Source: Paracoccaceae bacterium
Lineage (GTDB): Bacteria; Pseudomonadota; Alphaproteobacteria; Rhodobacterales; Rhodobacteraceae
Length of the DNA stretch: 64,000 bases
Reading direction: 5' to 3'
NCBI GenBank assembly: GCA_020832445.1
Contig: JAFIEO010000017.1
Location: forward strand, 62,001 to 126,000
The notes beneath the pieces were generated by a model. That model did not search any database, was not told the origin of the DNA, and saw only the letters and a list, made by a program, of their open reading frames with translations. A program made the position numbers and the translations under genes. Positions 1-9,538 of this stretch are shown here, in pieces. Each line of letters opens with the position of its first letter. The first letter of the stretch is position 1.

Positions 1-302
1 AACACCTCGCGGTTGACAGCCAGCGCCGATACCAGCGCAGGCACGCCCAGCACCAGCAGGATATTGGCGATATTGGACCCCACGACATTGCCCAGCGCCA
101 GCCCGCCTGCATCTTGCAACACCGCCTTGACCGACACCAGAAGTTCGGGCGCCGATGTGCCGAATGCCACAATCGTCATGCCCACCATAAGCGCGGGAAT
201 GCCCAGCCGCAGCGCCAGATTGACCGCGCCGCGCACCAGCGCATCGCCTGCCAGCAACAAGATCACAAGGCCCGCTGCAATTTGCGCAAGGTCGGCCAGC
301 AT
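1..302 (-). CDS. Calcium/sodium antiporter, N-terminal part (runs off the window)
   Basis: This frame starts with ATG at 302 and is open to the window edge, giving the first 100 residues. The visible part carries the first half-repeat of the Na+/Ca2+ exchanger family (CaxA/YrbG type): a hydrophobic first helix, then the motif GTSAPELLVS near residue 50 and GNVVGSNIANILL near residue 70, which form the alpha-1 ion-binding repeat. Proteins of this family exchange Ca2+ for Na+ across the inner membrane. The second repeat lies outside the window, so completeness cannot be judged. The next gene upstream on the same strand ends 23 bases away, so co-transcription is likely. Confidence 0.9.
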   Translation of the reverse strand, partial: MLADLAQIAAGLVILLLAGDALVRGAVNLALRLGIPALMVGMTIVAFGTSAPELLVSVKAVLQDAGGLALGNVVGSNIANILLVLGVPALVSALAVNREV

Positions 303-324
303 TCACAAACCTTTCACAAAAGGA

Positions 325-513
325 TCAGCCCTTGCAACGACACGCATCGCCGTTCAGCAGGAATTTGCCACAGGACTTGCATTTGCGCGGGCGCGGCAGT
401 TTTGTCTGACGCAGCCGGTCCAGCGGTGTCTTATGCGACGGGTTCATGAATTTCTTGATCGCGCCCATCACGATCATAAACACCAGAAATGCGGCGACGA
501 TTTTGATGATCAT
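325..513 (-). CDS. Small membrane-anchored zinc-ribbon-like protein
   Basis: A 62-residue protein with one N-terminal hydrophobic helix (IVAAFLVFMIVMGAI) and a basic C-terminus ending in a Cys motif (CKSCGKFLLNGDACRC), which suggests a small zinc-binding ribbon. I chose ATG 513 because a longer frame would run into the preceding gene. The start lies 4 bases after the stop of the S49 peptidase gene, so the two are probably co-transcribed. No function is known to me. The pattern of a membrane helix plus a CxxC...CxC knuckle suggests a membrane-tethered protein of unknown role. Confidence 0.7.
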   Translation of the reverse strand: MIIKIVAAFLVFMIVMGAIKKFMNPSHKTPLDRLRQTKLPRPRKCKSCGKFLLNGDACRCKG

Positions 514-517
514 GCGC

Positions 518-1312
518 CTACATTCCGTATTGTGCGTACAAGGCGCGTTCTTGCGACACTTCCAGCGCATCGGACATGATGCCCAGACCCAGCCGCGACA
601 GGAAGGGGCGGCGAATGCCATAGGGCCGGAAGCGCACCTTGTCGCCGTAGCGCGCCTTCATCATCGGCACCAGATGGCCCAGCCCGTCGGCCAGTCCCAA
701 CTCGACCGCGCGGCTGCCGACCCAGAATTCGCCTGTGAACAGGTTGTCGTCATCTGCCAGCTTCACGGCGCGTCGTTGCTTGACCTGCGCGATGAAGTTC
801 TGATGCACCTGATCTTGCAGCGCGCGCAGGCGGGCCACATCTTCGGGGTTTTCGGGGCGGAACGGGTCCAACTGGGATTTGGACGTGCCCGATGTATAGA
901 CCCGCCGTTCAATGCCATAGCGCGCAATCAGGTCGTGCAGCCCGAACCCTGCCGAAATAACCCCGATGGAGCCGACGATAGAATTTGCATCCACATGAAT
1001 ATCATCGCCCGCCGTGGCCAGCCAATAGCCCCCCGACGCGGCCAGATCTTCGACAAAGGCGTGAACGGGTATCTTCACCTCCTCTGCCAGCCGGCGGATG
1101 CGCGCGGCGATCAACGCGCTTTGCACGGGGCTGCCGCCCGGTGAATTGATCACCAGTGCCACAGCCGCAGGCTTGCCGCGCCTGAACGCCGCTTCGATCA
1201 GCGGCGCAAGGCTGGCATCATTCAGCCGCCCCGGACTGGCGCTTGCGGCAATCATGCCCTGTAGCCGGATGACGGCAACGGACGGCTTTTTCGGAAGGAA
1301 GGGTAAATTCAT
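518..1312 (-). CDS. S49 family peptidase (SppA/SohB-like)
   Basis: A 264-residue serine peptidase of family S49, membrane-associated enzymes that degrade cleaved signal peptides and other membrane peptides. The fold is visible as VINSPGGSP near residue 60, the catalytic serine in AASGGYW near residue 100, the GSIGVI segment, and the lysine of the Ser/Lys dyad in SGTSKSQLDPF near residue 150. The length fits the short, single-domain SppA form. There is no obvious N-terminal membrane helix. Two ATGs (1318 and 1312) compete and neither has a clear ribosome site; I took 1312. It is followed closely by the zinc-ribbon gene and the antiporter gene. Confidence 0.9.
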   Translation of the reverse strand: MNLPFLPKKPSVAVIRLQGMIAASASPGRLNDASLAPLIEAAFRRGKPAAVALVINSPGGSPVQSALIAARIRRLAEEVKIPVHAFVEDLAASGGYWLATAGDDIHVDANSIVGSIGVISAGFGLHDLIARYGIERRVYTSGTSKSQLDPFRPENPEDVARLRALQDQVHQNFIAQVKQRRAVKLADDDNLFTGEFWVGSRAVELGLADGLGHLVPMMKARYGDKVRFRPYGIRRPFLSRLGLGIMSDALEVSQERALYAQYGM

Positions 1313-1441
1313 GAACATAAGCCTGCATGTAGGGTGCGCCGGGGTGGGCAACAAGACTGCATGGACGAAGTTTGCGCCATTGCCTGCGTTTTCCTGTGCC
1401 CATGGCGTATGTTCTGTGGTTCAGGGCGTTTCGTGCGCCCC

Positions 1442-2878
1442 TCACAACAGCGGGCTTGCCAGGGCCAGCGTGTTGTTGCGCAACCTGCGAATGATGGACC
1501 AGTCGGCCACATCGGCCCGGTCGATCCGTGTGGCACGGTCGATATAGCTGCGCTGGCGCTGGTCCAGACATTCGGTAAAACCGGCACATTTGAACAGTAA
1601 GGAATTTTCATAGTTCAGATCAAAACTGCGATGGTCCAGATTGGCCGTGCCGATCATGCCGAACTGGCCGTCAACCGTGACAATCTTGGAATGAATAAGC
1701 CCCGGTCTGAACAGATGAATGCGCACGCCTGCGCGCAACAGGTCAGGATACAGGCTTTCACTGGCGGCGCCGACTATAGCGCTGTCATTGCGGGCGGGTA
1801 AAATCAGGTCGGTCTGCACGCCGCGTTCGGCTGCTGAACAGATGGCCGTATGCAATGCGGGGTCCGGCACATAGTAAGGCGTGGTCAGCATCAGCCGGTC
1901 GGTTGCGGCATAGATCATGGCGCGCAACGCATCTGACGGTGTGGTGTATATGTCATCCGGCCCCGACGCGATGACCTGTGCGGTCACGCCGCCGTCCTGG
2001 CCGTTGGGCGCAGGCGGGGCGGGCGCGCGCAGCATATGGCTTAGATCTTCGGCGTGATGTGTCATCCAGTCATGCAGGAACACGGCCTGTTGTTGCTGCA
2101 CAACCGGCCCCTCCACCCGCACCAGAATATCCACCCATGGCGCAAACCGTGGCTTGATCGCAAAGGCAGCATCGGCGCAGTTGCGGCTGCCCACCCAACT
2201 CAGGCGGTTGTCCACGACGATGATCTTGCGGTGATTGCGCAGGTCGATGCGCTGAAACAGCAGGCTGACAAACGGATTGCCGACAGGGGCCGCGCGTTCC
2301 AGCGCGACACCCGCAGCACCCATCAATTGCCACAGGTTGGACCGGATCAGGCGGCGCGCCCCATGATCATCGACCAGCACCCTGCAACTGACCCCGCGCC
2401 GCGCGGCATCCATCAGCACCCGTGCCATGCGTGTGCCTGTGTCGTCGGGCAACCAGATATAGAACAGCACATGCACATGATCTTGCGCCTGCGCTATGGC
2501 GTCAAAGACATCATGCATCATGTCATCGCCTTCGGACAGAAGGGTCAGGCGATTGCCCCGTAGCGGCGGGAACTGGCTTGTGGCAAGACCTGCTGCAAAT
2601 GCGGGATGCGCAGCCCCTGTATGTGCGATCACATCTGTCGACATGCTGCGCTGTGCGGCTCGTAGTTTAATGCGCACCTCGCGCATCCTTTCGCGCCCCG
2701 CGCGCGCCAGCCGGATTTCCCCGAACAGGAAATATGCAGCGATTCCCACACCCGGCAGCGCCGAGATTATGGTCACCCATGCCAGTCGCGCAGACGGCGA
2801 CAGCCCCGCGCGCAGCAACGCACGGATGATGAAACCCACCTGCAATATGACAACCAGAACAACTGTTGCGGCAGCCAT
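1442..2878 (-). CDS. cls: Cardiolipin synthase / phospholipase D family protein
   Basis: A 478-residue membrane enzyme with two N-terminal transmembrane helices and two phospholipase D HKD motifs: HRKIIVVD in the middle and HSKIVTVDGQFGMIGTANLD near the C-terminus. This architecture is that of bacterial cardiolipin synthase, which condenses two phosphatidylglycerols into cardiolipin and glycerol at the inner membrane. ATG 2878 is preferred over an upstream ATG because AAGGA sits a few bases before it. The gene appears to be transcribed alone. Which of the ClsA, ClsB or ClsC subgroups it belongs to is not decided here; the two N-terminal helices favour ClsA. Confidence 0.9.
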   Translation of the reverse strand: MAAATVVLVVILQVGFIIRALLRAGLSPSARLAWVTIISALPGVGIAAYFLFGEIRLARAGRERMREVRIKLRAAQRSMSTDVIAHTGAAHPAFAAGLATSQFPPLRGNRLTLLSEGDDMMHDVFDAIAQAQDHVHVLFYIWLPDDTGTRMARVLMDAARRGVSCRVLVDDHGARRLIRSNLWQLMGAAGVALERAAPVGNPFVSLLFQRIDLRNHRKIIVVDNRLSWVGSRNCADAAFAIKPRFAPWVDILVRVEGPVVQQQQAVFLHDWMTHHAEDLSHMLRAPAPPAPNGQDGGVTAQVIASGPDDIYTTPSDALRAMIYAATDRLMLTTPYYVPDPALHTAICSAAERGVQTDLILPARNDSAIVGAASESLYPDLLRAGVRIHLFRPGLIHSKIVTVDGQFGMIGTANLDHRSFDLNYENSLLFKCAGFTECLDQRQRSYIDRATRIDRADVADWSIIRRLRNNTLALASPLL

Positions 2879-3020
2879 GACCTGTTCCTTAACACGATAA
2901 GGTGTCACATTGTCATGTCACCGCGCCATTGTCACCCTGCGCATGATCTGCTTGAAGCAGGGCGCGCCAGTGCCAATTTGTTCGGAAATACGCATTTATC
3001 TTTCGGGGATCTGACCTGTT

Positions 3021-3911
3021 ATGTTGCAGCCATTGATTTTTGACCGTTTCGTTGCCCCCGCCCGCTTGCGTCCCCAAGTGTGGCGCCTGTTTCTGGGCAT
3101 GATCATTCTGCTGGCAATCTATCTGGGCTGGATGGCGCTGATGGGGGCGGGGTTCTGGGGGCTGACGGGGTGGCATGGGCTTGACGCCAGCCTTGATGTT
3201 GTGGGGCTTGGCGGAACACCTGCGTCACTGGTGGCGTTGCTGTTTACCTTTACCGGCATGGCGCTGGGCGCATTCGTTGCGGTGCGGTTGATCCATCATC
3301 GAAGCATTGCGTCGCTCTTTGGTCCCCGGGCAGTGGTCTGGCGCGATTTTCTGGCCGGGCTGGGAATATTTCTGGCGATCTCGGTTCCGGGGGTGGTGTA
3401 TGCGCTGCTGTTCGTCGATCTGGGCGGCGGGGTGGCATGGGGCGTCTGGCTGGCATGGCTGCCGGTTGCGCTGGTTGGCCTGCTGATCCAGACCGGCGCG
3501 GAAGAAGTGGTGTTTCGCGGGTATCTGCAACAACAGCTTGCGGCGCGGTTTGTGTCGCGCTGGGTGTGGATGGTCCTGCCATCTGTGCTGTTCGGGCTGG
3601 TGCATTATGCGCCCGATGAGATGGGCAATGCCGTGTGGATGGTGGTGTTTGTGACGGGGTTTTTCGGGCTGCTGCTGGCTGATCTGACGGCGCGCAGTGG
3701 CAGCCTTGGTATGGCGTGGGGGTTGCATTTCGCCAATAACCTGCTGGCCATGTTCCTGTTCACCACCGGCGAGGCGCTGGACGGACTGGCGCTGTACCGG
3801 CTGCCCTTCGGCCCCAAGGATACCGAGATCATGACCTATATGCTGGGGCTGGATATGGCGGGCATGGTGCTGGTATGGGCGATATGCCGGTGGTGGCTGC
3901 GCGCTCGCTGA
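3021..3911 (+). CDS. CPBP family intramembrane metalloprotease
   Basis: A 296-residue, highly hydrophobic protein with about eight predicted membrane segments. It carries the conserved motifs of the CPBP/CAAX (Abi) family: EEVVFRGY around residue 163 (the glutamate pair and arginine), FGLVHYAP around residue 196 (first histidine), and LHFANN around residue 237. These residues form the intramembrane metal site. Bacterial members are often implicated in prenyl-protein processing or peptide immunity, but the substrate here is unknown. It ends about 57 bases before accD on the same strand. Confidence 0.85.
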   Translation: MLQPLIFDRFVAPARLRPQVWRLFLGMIILLAIYLGWMALMGAGFWGLTGWHGLDASLDVVGLGGTPASLVALLFTFTGMALGAFVAVRLIHHRSIASLFGPRAVVWRDFLAGLGIFLAISVPGVVYALLFVDLGGGVAWGVWLAWLPVALVGLLIQTGAEEVVFRGYLQQQLAARFVSRWVWMVLPSVLFGLVHYAPDEMGNAVWMVVFVTGFFGLLLADLTARSGSLGMAWGLHFANNLLAMFLFTTGEALDGLALYRLPFGPKDTEIMTYMLGLDMAGMVLVWAICRWWLRAR

Positions 3912-3967
3912 TTGCATTTCGTGCGCGCGGCGATTATCTGACCCAAGACGCCCTGCAGGATACTTCG

Positions 3968-4933
3968 ATGAACTGGATTACAAATTACGTTCGCCCGACG
4001 ATCAACTCGCTTTTCTCACGGCGGGAGATGCCTGAGAATTTATGGGTCAAATGCCCCGAATGCGGCACAATGCTGTTTCATCGGGAACTGACCCAGAACC
4101 AGCAGGTCTGCACATCGTGCAACCACCATATGCCGATTTCGCCGCGGGAACGATTCGCGAATTTCTTTGATGGTGGCATGTTCACCGAAATCGCAGTGCC
4201 GCAGCCCATCGCGGACCCGCTGCATTTCCGCGACCAGAAAAAATACCCCGACCGGATGAAGGCCGCGCAAAAAACTACAGGCGAGAAGGAAGCCATGCTT
4301 GTGGCCGAAGGTCAGGTGTTGCGCACCCGCCTTGTTGCGGTCGCGCAGGATTTCGGTTTCATGGGCGGGTCGATGGGCATGTATGTCGGCAAATCCATAA
4401 TTGCCGGTGCCGCACATGCGATTGCGCGCAAATTGCCGCTGGTGCTGTTTTCCGCAGCCGGTGGCGCGCGCATGCAAGAAGGTATCCTGTCGCTGATGCA
4501 GATGCCGCGCACGACTGTCGCGGTGGATATGCTGCGTGAAGCGGGCCTGCCCTATATCGTGGTGCTGACCCACCCGACAACCGGCGGTGTGACTGCCAGC
4601 TACGCAATGCTGGGGGATGTGCAGTTTGCCGAACCCAATGCGCTGATCTGCTTTGCCGGTCCGCGCGTGATTGAACAGACCATCCGCGAAACACTGCCCC
4701 CCGGTTTCCAGCGCGCCGAATATCTGCTGGAACACGGCATGCTGGACCGCGTGACCCCGCGCAAGGATCTGCGATCCGAGATTGCGACTGTGCTGCGGAT
4801 GCTGACAGCACAAGGGCCGGTTGTGTATGGCGACCTGCCTGCGCCGGAACTGGCTGCGGACCCACAGCCGGAACCGCAGGCTGACGCGCAGACGGAACGA
4901 CCGGCGAAATCTGACCCGAAACAGGGGCGCTGA
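3968..4933 (+). CDS. accD: Acetyl-CoA carboxylase carboxyltransferase, beta subunit
   Basis: A 321-residue subunit that, with AccA, transfers the carboxyl group from biotin to acetyl-CoA, forming malonyl-CoA for fatty acid synthesis. The N-terminus has the four-cysteine zinc ribbon ([10 protein letters not shown] ... CTSCNHH) between residues 25 and 50, followed by the crotonase-type carboxyltransferase domain with [12 protein letters not shown] and [12 protein letters not shown]. The start [10 protein letters not shown] matches family members; a longer frame upstream is an artefact. After about residue 290 comes a low-complexity Pro/Glu/Ala tail not needed for catalysis. folC follows after 3 bases, the usual accD-folC pair. 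Confidence 0.97.
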   Translation: MNWITNYVRPTINSLFSRREMPENLWVKCPECGTMLFHRELTQNQQVCTSCNHHMPISPRERFANFFDGGMFTEIAVPQPIADPLHFRDQKKYPDRMKAAQKTTGEKEAMLVAEGQVLRTRLVAVAQDFGFMGGSMGMYVGKSIIAGAAHAIARKLPLVLFSAAGGARMQEGILSLMQMPRTTVAVDMLREAGLPYIVVLTHPTTGGVTASYAMLGDVQFAEPNALICFAGPRVIEQTIRETLPPGFQRAEYLLEHGMLDRVTPRKDLRSEIATVLRMLTAQGPVVYGDLPAPELAADPQPEPQADAQTERPAKSDPKQGR

Positions 4934-4936
4934 CCG

Positions 4937-6208
4937 GTGGCAGGCACAGGGTCTGACGCGCTGTTGGCGCGCATGATGGCGTTTCACCCCAAAATCATTG
5001 ATCTGACGCTGGACCGTGTCTGGCGTCTGCTGGCGGCGCTGGATCATCCTGAACGCCGCCTGCCGCCGGTCATTCATATTGCGGGCACGAATGGCAAGGG
5101 CAGCACGCAGGCCATGATCCGCGCCGGTCTGGAAGGGTCGGGGTGCCGCGTGCATGCCTATACCAGCCCGCATCTGGCGCGGTTTCATGAACGCATACGG
5201 TTGGCGGGCGCGTTGATTTCGGAACCCGACCTGTCGGATTTGCTGGATGAATGCCTGCGCGCCAATGGCACGGATGCGATCACCTATTTCGAAATCACCA
5301 CCTGCGCGGCCCTTCTGGCCTTTGCCCGCATGCCCGCAGATTACACGCTGCTGGAAGTGGGCTTGGGCGGGCGGCTGGATGCCACGAATGTGGTCAAACA
5401 ACCGGCGCTGAGCATCATCACCCCTGTTAGTCTGGACCACCAGCAATTTTTGGGCGACACGCTGGCCGAAATTGCGGGTGAAAAGGCAGGTATCATCAAG
5501 CGTGGTGTGCCTTGTGTGGTGGCCGCACAGGAAGATGCCGCACTTGACGTGATTGAAGCGCGCGCCGCGCGCCTTGGCGCGCCGTTGCTGGTGCAAGGAC
5601 AGCATTGGCATGTCGGGGTCGAAGACGGGCGGCTGGTCTATCAGGATGAAACCGGCCTGCTGGATTTGCCCCTGCCCAATCTGGCGGGGCCGCATCAGGT
5701 GCAAAACGCCGGTGTGGCACTGGCGGCATTGCGCGCGCTGGGGCACGGGGCAGGGGCAGACGCGGCAGTCACCCGCGCGCAATGGCCCGCGCGCATGCAG
5801 CGCCTTCGCACGGGGCCGTTGGTTGATGCGCTGCCGCAAGGGCGGCTGTGGCTGGATGGCGGGCATAACCCGGCGGCAGGGCAGGCGATTGCCGCGACGC
5901 TGGCAGAAATGAAGCTGGACAGGCTGTGGCTGATTTGCGGTATGCTGAACACCAAGGATGTGGGCGGTTTCATGCGGCCAATGGCCGATGTCGCACAGCG
6001 CCTGTATGCCGTCTCCATCCCAGGCGAGGCCGCGACCCTAAGTGCGCAAGAGACGGCAAATGCCGCACGTTCGGCGGGTATTGATGCGCAACAGGCCGAG
6101 TGTGTTGCCAGTGCGCTGGCCGATATTGCCGCGCAGGATGCACAGGCGCAGGTGCTGATCTGCGGGTCGCTGTATCTGGCAGGGCATATTCTGCGCGAAA
6201 ACGGCTGA
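4937..6208 (+). CDS. folC: Bifunctional folylpolyglutamate synthase/dihydrofolate synthase
   Basis: A 423-residue cytoplasmic Mur-ligase family enzyme that glutamylates dihydropteroate to dihydrofolate and extends the polyglutamate tail of folates. Visible landmarks are the P-loop HIAGTNGKGST near residue 48, the SPHL substrate segment near residue 77, the LEVGLGGRLDATN motif near residue 135, and the C-terminal domain starting around HNPAAGQA. The start is GTG at 4937, three bases after accD, which implies translational coupling. The stop is followed by a bidirectional-looking hairpin. Confidence 0.96.
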   Translation: MAGTGSDALLARMMAFHPKIIDLTLDRVWRLLAALDHPERRLPPVIHIAGTNGKGSTQAMIRAGLEGSGCRVHAYTSPHLARFHERIRLAGALISEPDLSDLLDECLRANGTDAITYFEITTCAALLAFARMPADYTLLEVGLGGRLDATNVVKQPALSIITPVSLDHQQFLGDTLAEIAGEKAGIIKRGVPCVVAAQEDAALDVIEARAARLGAPLLVQGQHWHVGVEDGRLVYQDETGLLDLPLPNLAGPHQVQNAGVALAALRALGHGAGADAAVTRAQWPARMQRLRTGPLVDALPQGRLWLDGGHNPAAGQAIAATLAEMKLDRLWLICGMLNTKDVGGFMRPMADVAQRLYAVSIPGEAATLSAQETANAARSAGIDAQQAECVASALADIAAQDAQAQVLICGSLYLAGHILRENG

Positions 6209-6225
6209 CCCGCCGCGCAGTCAAT

Positions 6226-6250
6226 AAAAAGGGGGCCATGACTGGCCCCC
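6226..6250 (-). terminator. Rho-independent terminator of the cytochrome c gene
   Basis: GGGGGCC-ATGACT-GGCCCCC forms a perfect 7-bp GC stem. Read on the minus strand it is followed by TTTTT, so it is an intrinsic terminator for the cytochrome gene that ends at 6273. It lies between convergent genes and may also slow transcripts from folC. Confidence 0.85.
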
Positions 6251-6272
6251 GATCAAATGCATTGTGTCAGGA

Positions 6273-6707
6273 TCACTCTTCAGCGCTGAACTGTGCCAGA
6301 TACGCATAGATATCTTCGGCGGACCCGCGCAGACGGTGGTTCATGTTGCCGCGTGCGCGTGCATCATCTGTGACTTCGCGCAAGTAGCCGATGGGATCGC
6401 TGACATAGGCAACGAAGCTTTCTTCATCCCAGACCAGCCCGTGTTCGGACCCTGCTGCCTGCATGGCGTTGGAAAAACGCTCATACCCTTCATATGCGCC
6501 AGCTTCGCGGCCCACGACGCCCCACAGGTTCGGGCCTGTCGGGGCCAGGCGCTGGATGACTTCGCCATCAGGGGACACAATGCCATGACAGCTGGCGCAC
6601 TGGCGGAAGTTCTGCTCGCCTGCGTCGGCGTCGCCGGTGGGTTCCGCATGTGCGGCGAAGGGTAGGGCGAACAGCGCAGCCAGCGCTGCGGTTTTGACCT
6701 TAATCAT
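6273..6707 (-). CDS. Class I c-type cytochrome, periplasmic
   Basis: A 144-residue protein with a cleavable signal peptide (AALFALPFAAHA, cut near residue 21), one heme-binding site CASCH near residue 37, and a likely distal methionine ligand in GNMNHRL near residue 121. It resembles the small soluble electron carriers of the cytochrome c2/c552 group found in Rhodobacteraceae, which shuttle electrons in the periplasm. ATG 6707 is favoured by a strong AGAGGAGAG ribosome site. It stands alone, convergent with folC and downstream of the urt operon. The redox partner cannot be told from context. Confidence 0.88.
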   Translation of the reverse strand: MIKVKTAALAALFALPFAAHAEPTGDADAGEQNFRQCASCHGIVSPDGEVIQRLAPTGPNLWGVVGREAGAYEGYERFSNAMQAAGSEHGLVWDEESFVAYVSDPIGYLREVTDDARARGNMNHRLRGSAEDIYAYLAQFSAEE

Positions 6708-6821
6708 TAGTCTCTCCTCTCGGTGCGGGGGAACCCGCTGCCTAACAGCAAAAATGACACCCGACAGACTCGCGGGTATAACGCTACTGTAGCGGGACAA
6801 CACGTTAACGCAAGGTGACAT

Positions 6822-6842
6822 AAGGACAGCTTCCCTGTCCTT
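6822..6842 (-). terminator. Hairpin after urtE, possible end of the urt operon
   Basis: AAGGACAG-CTTCC-CTGTCCTT is a perfect 8-bp stem 54 bases beyond the urtE stop. The U-tract is better in the plus direction (TTTT after the stem) than in the minus direction, so it is a weak intrinsic terminator for urt at best. Its position between urtE and the cytochrome promoter makes that role plausible. Confidence 0.4.
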
Positions 6843-6895
6843 TTAGCCCCCTGCGACGATTTTACCTACCCCCGACGGGCGCGGAAGCGCAGGTT

Positions 6896-7591
6896 CTATA
6901 TCGACACACGTTCAAAGATTTCTGTTTTTGTGACCTGATTTGCAGGGCGTGACAGCACCACTTCGCCGCGATTCAACACGCAAAATTCATCTGCCAGACC
7001 ATAGGCGAAATCGAAATACTGCTCGACCAGAATAATGGCGATCTTGCCTTCGCTGCGCAGCAATTCGATCACCTTGCCGATCTGCTTGATGATATTGGGC
7101 TGGATGCCTTCGGTGGGTTCATCCAGCAACAGGACTTTGGGTTGCGCAATCAGGGCGCGGGCGATGGCAAGCTGTTGTTGCTGGCCGCCTGACAGATCGC
7201 CGCCGCGACGGTCCTTCATCTGCTTCAGCACCGGAAACAGGTCGTAAATCCGGTCTGGAATGTGATGTTCGGATTTCGGCAGGCAGGCAAAGCCGGTTTG
7301 CAGGTTTTCAGTCACACTCATCAGTGGGAAAATTTCGCGCCCCTGCGGCACATAGGCAATGCCCGCGCGCGCGGCCTGCGCCGCGTTCGGGTGGTGCAGG
7401 TCTTGCCCGTCCAGCGTGATGGTGCCGCCTGAATAGGGGTGACGGCCTGCAATCGCGCGCAGCAGGCTGGTTTTGCCCACGCCATTGGTGCCCATTACAG
7501 CGGTTACCGCGCCCACGCGCGCCGCCAGCGACACCCCCCACAGGATTTGTGATGCCCCGTAATGCAGGGTCAGATTGTCCACGTTCAACAT
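6896..7591 (-). CDS. urtE: Urea ABC transporter ATP-binding protein UrtE
   Basis: A 231-residue ABC ATPase of the LivF branch. It shows Walker A GTNGVGKTS near residue 35, the signature LSGGQQQQLAIARAL near residue 134, Walker B VLLLDEPTEG and the switch histidine region. With UrtD it powers urea import through UrtB-UrtC. It is the last gene of urtABCDE and starts three bases after the urtD stop. The assignment to urea rather than branched-chain amino acids rests on the five-gene order, the type of UrtA and the adjacent urease operon. Confidence 0.95.
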   Translation of the reverse strand: MLNVDNLTLHYGASQILWGVSLAARVGAVTAVMGTNGVGKTSLLRAIAGRHPYSGGTITLDGQDLHHPNAAQAARAGIAYVPQGREIFPLMSVTENLQTGFACLPKSEHHIPDRIYDLFPVLKQMKDRRGGDLSGGQQQQLAIARALIAQPKVLLLDEPTEGIQPNIIKQIGKVIELLRSEGKIAIILVEQYFDFAYGLADEFCVLNRGEVVLSRPANQVTKTEIFERVSI

Positions 7592-7594
7592 GCG

Positions 7595-8335
7595 TTATCG
7601 CCCCAGATAAACATCAATGACCTGTTGGTTCTTGGTGACATGGTCCAGACTGCCCTCGGCCAGAACCGACCCTTCGTGCAGCACCGTCACGCGGCACTCC
7701 AGCCTGCGGATGAATTCCATGTCATGTTCAATGACCATGACCGCACGGGTTTTTGCCGCGCGTTTCAGCAGGTCGGTCGTGTGTTCGCGTTCCCCGGGCG
7801 TCATGCCGGCGGCGGGTTCATCGACCAGCAACAGGCGCGGGTCCTGTGCCAGCAACATGCCGATTTCCAGCCATTGCTTTTGCCCATGGCTTAGGTCACC
7901 GGCGCGGTGGTCAAGGCGGTCTTGCAGGCCAATCTCGGTGGCCAGTTCCAGAATGCGCGCGCTGTCACTGGTGGTCATATGCCACACCAGAACCGAAAGC
8001 GGGCCGCGTTTGTTGGCCAGCGCCATGGCCAGATTGTCGCGCACGCTTTGTTCTTCAAACACAGTGGGTTTCTGGAACTTGCGCCCGACCCCTGCTTTCG
8101 CGATCTGGCTTTCGGACAGTTTCAGCAAATCGACCTGCCGTTCGCCCCAACGCACCGACCCGCTGTCAGGGCGGGTCTTGCCAGTGACGATATCCATGAA
8201 CGTCGTCTTGCCCGCCCCGTTGGGGCCGATGACGGCGCGCAATTCCGGCTCGCTTATGGCGATGGACAGGTTGTTGATGGCGCGGAACCCGTCAAATGTG
8301 ACCGACACGCCAGACACTTCCAGCAACGTTGTCAT
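7595..8335 (-). CDS. urtD: Urea ABC transporter ATP-binding protein UrtD
   Basis: A 246-residue ABC ATPase of the LivG branch. Walker A GPNGAGKTT is near residue 37, the signature LSHGQKQWLEIGMLL near residue 150 and Walker B LLLVDEPAAG near residue 170. The LSHGQKQWLEIG signature is characteristic of UrtD rather than of LivG. Its start overlaps the urtC stop in an ATGA junction, so translation is coupled. Confidence 0.96.
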   Translation of the reverse strand: MTTLLEVSGVSVTFDGFRAINNLSIAISEPELRAVIGPNGAGKTTFMDIVTGKTRPDSGSVRWGERQVDLLKLSESQIAKAGVGRKFQKPTVFEEQSVRDNLAMALANKRGPLSVLVWHMTTSDSARILELATEIGLQDRLDHRAGDLSHGQKQWLEIGMLLAQDPRLLLVDEPAAGMTPGEREHTTDLLKRAAKTRAVMVIEHDMEFIRRLECRVTVLHEGSVLAEGSLDHVTKNQQVIDVYLGR

Positions 8336-9534
8336 GGCTTTTTCCTTACCAGATAGTCAAACAACCCGCCGATGCCTTTGGGAAAGAACAGGGTGACGGC
8401 CACAAACCCAAGCCCCAGAACCACAAGCCACCAGTCTGTCCACAGGAACCTGTAACTGCCGAAATTGATATTGGGCGCGCCGCCCCCTGTCAGCCAGCTT
8501 GACATCAGCGACACAGTCGCCGCCCCGATCACCGCGCCATAAAGCCGCCCCCGCCCGCCAATCGCCACCCAGACCGCCAGATAGATGGACGCGATGGGGG
8601 CGATTTCAGCGGGGTTGATGATGCCCGCCTGCGGGTAATACAGCGCGCCCGCAATGCCCGACACCACAGCAGTCAGGGTAAAGACAAACAGCTTATACCC
8701 TTCGACATTATAGCCAAGAAAGCGCACGCGGGTTTCATTGTCGCGGATGGCCTTGATCACAGACCCGAATTTGCCTGACACCACCCATGCAAACAGCAAA
8801 TACCCCGCCCCAAGTGCGAAAGCGGACGCCCAGAAGAACCACACCGACAGAACCGATTGCGGCACATGCAGCGCACCGGGAATGTTTTGCAGCCCCGACA
8901 GCCCGTTATTGCCGCGCAGGCCCGTATCGTTCTGGAACAGATACAGCGACAGCGCCAATGTCATGGCTTGGGTCAGGATGGACAAGTAAACCCCTGTCAC
9001 ACGGCTGCGAAACGCCAGCCAGCCAAAGACCAGCGCCAGCAGCCCCGGCACCAGCACCACCATGGCCAGCTGGATGGGCAGCGATCCTGCAAAACTCCAG
9101 ATCAGGGGCAATTCGGAACTGCCGACCACGCCGAAAATCTGGGCGGTGACGGCGTCTGTCACTTCCAGCTCCGTGGGCGGGATGGTCGCGCCTGCCAGAC
9201 TGTCACGAATGACGATTTCGGTGCGCGCATACATCAGCCACATGCCGATCGCATAGCCCCCAAGCCCGAAAAAGGCGAAATGCCCAAGGCTAAGAATACC
9301 GCAATAGCCCCAGACCACATCCATGCAGATGGCAATCAGGCACAGGCACAATGTCATGCCAAGGATCTTGACCATGGATGTGGACAGCACGCCAATTCCC
9401 ATGCCTTCGGACAGGATGCTGACCCCAAGTGTGAACAGCCCCAAAAGCCCCATGAACCACAGCACCGACGGGTTGGTGTGCAGCAGGCTGCGGCGGGCAG
9501 GGCGGGCGGTGTCGGGTTGATTGGTGGAAACCAT
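8332..9534 (-). CDS. urtC: Urea ABC transporter permease UrtC
   Basis: A 400-residue inner-membrane permease of the LivM family with about ten hydrophobic segments. A periplasmic insertion between the early helices (residues about 85-125) and the conserved cytoplasmic loop IRDNETRVRFLGYNV near residue 270, which docks the ATPases, are visible. GGRGRLYGAVIGA follows near residue 330. It pairs with UrtB to form the urea channel. It starts 4 bases after the urtB stop and overlaps urtD. Confidence 0.95.
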   Translation of the reverse strand: MVSTNQPDTARPARRSLLHTNPSVLWFMGLLGLFTLGVSILSEGMGIGVLSTSMVKILGMTLCLCLIAICMDVVWGYCGILSLGHFAFFGLGGYAIGMWLMYARTEIVIRDSLAGATIPPTELEVTDAVTAQIFGVVGSSELPLIWSFAGSLPIQLAMVVLVPGLLALVFGWLAFRSRVTGVYLSILTQAMTLALSLYLFQNDTGLRGNNGLSGLQNIPGALHVPQSVLSVWFFWASAFALGAGYLLFAWVVSGKFGSVIKAIRDNETRVRFLGYNVEGYKLFVFTLTAVVSGIAGALYYPQAGIINPAEIAPIASIYLAVWVAIGGRGRLYGAVIGAATVSLMSSWLTGGGAPNINFGSYRFLWTDWWLVVLGLGFVAVTLFFPKGIGGLFDYLVRKKP

Positions 9535-9538
9535 GGGC

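Noticed and set aside
4040-5866. 608-codon minus-strand open frame
   Set aside because: It is antisense to accD and folC, both clearly real; its composition (Gln/Arg/His-rich) is typical of reverse frames.
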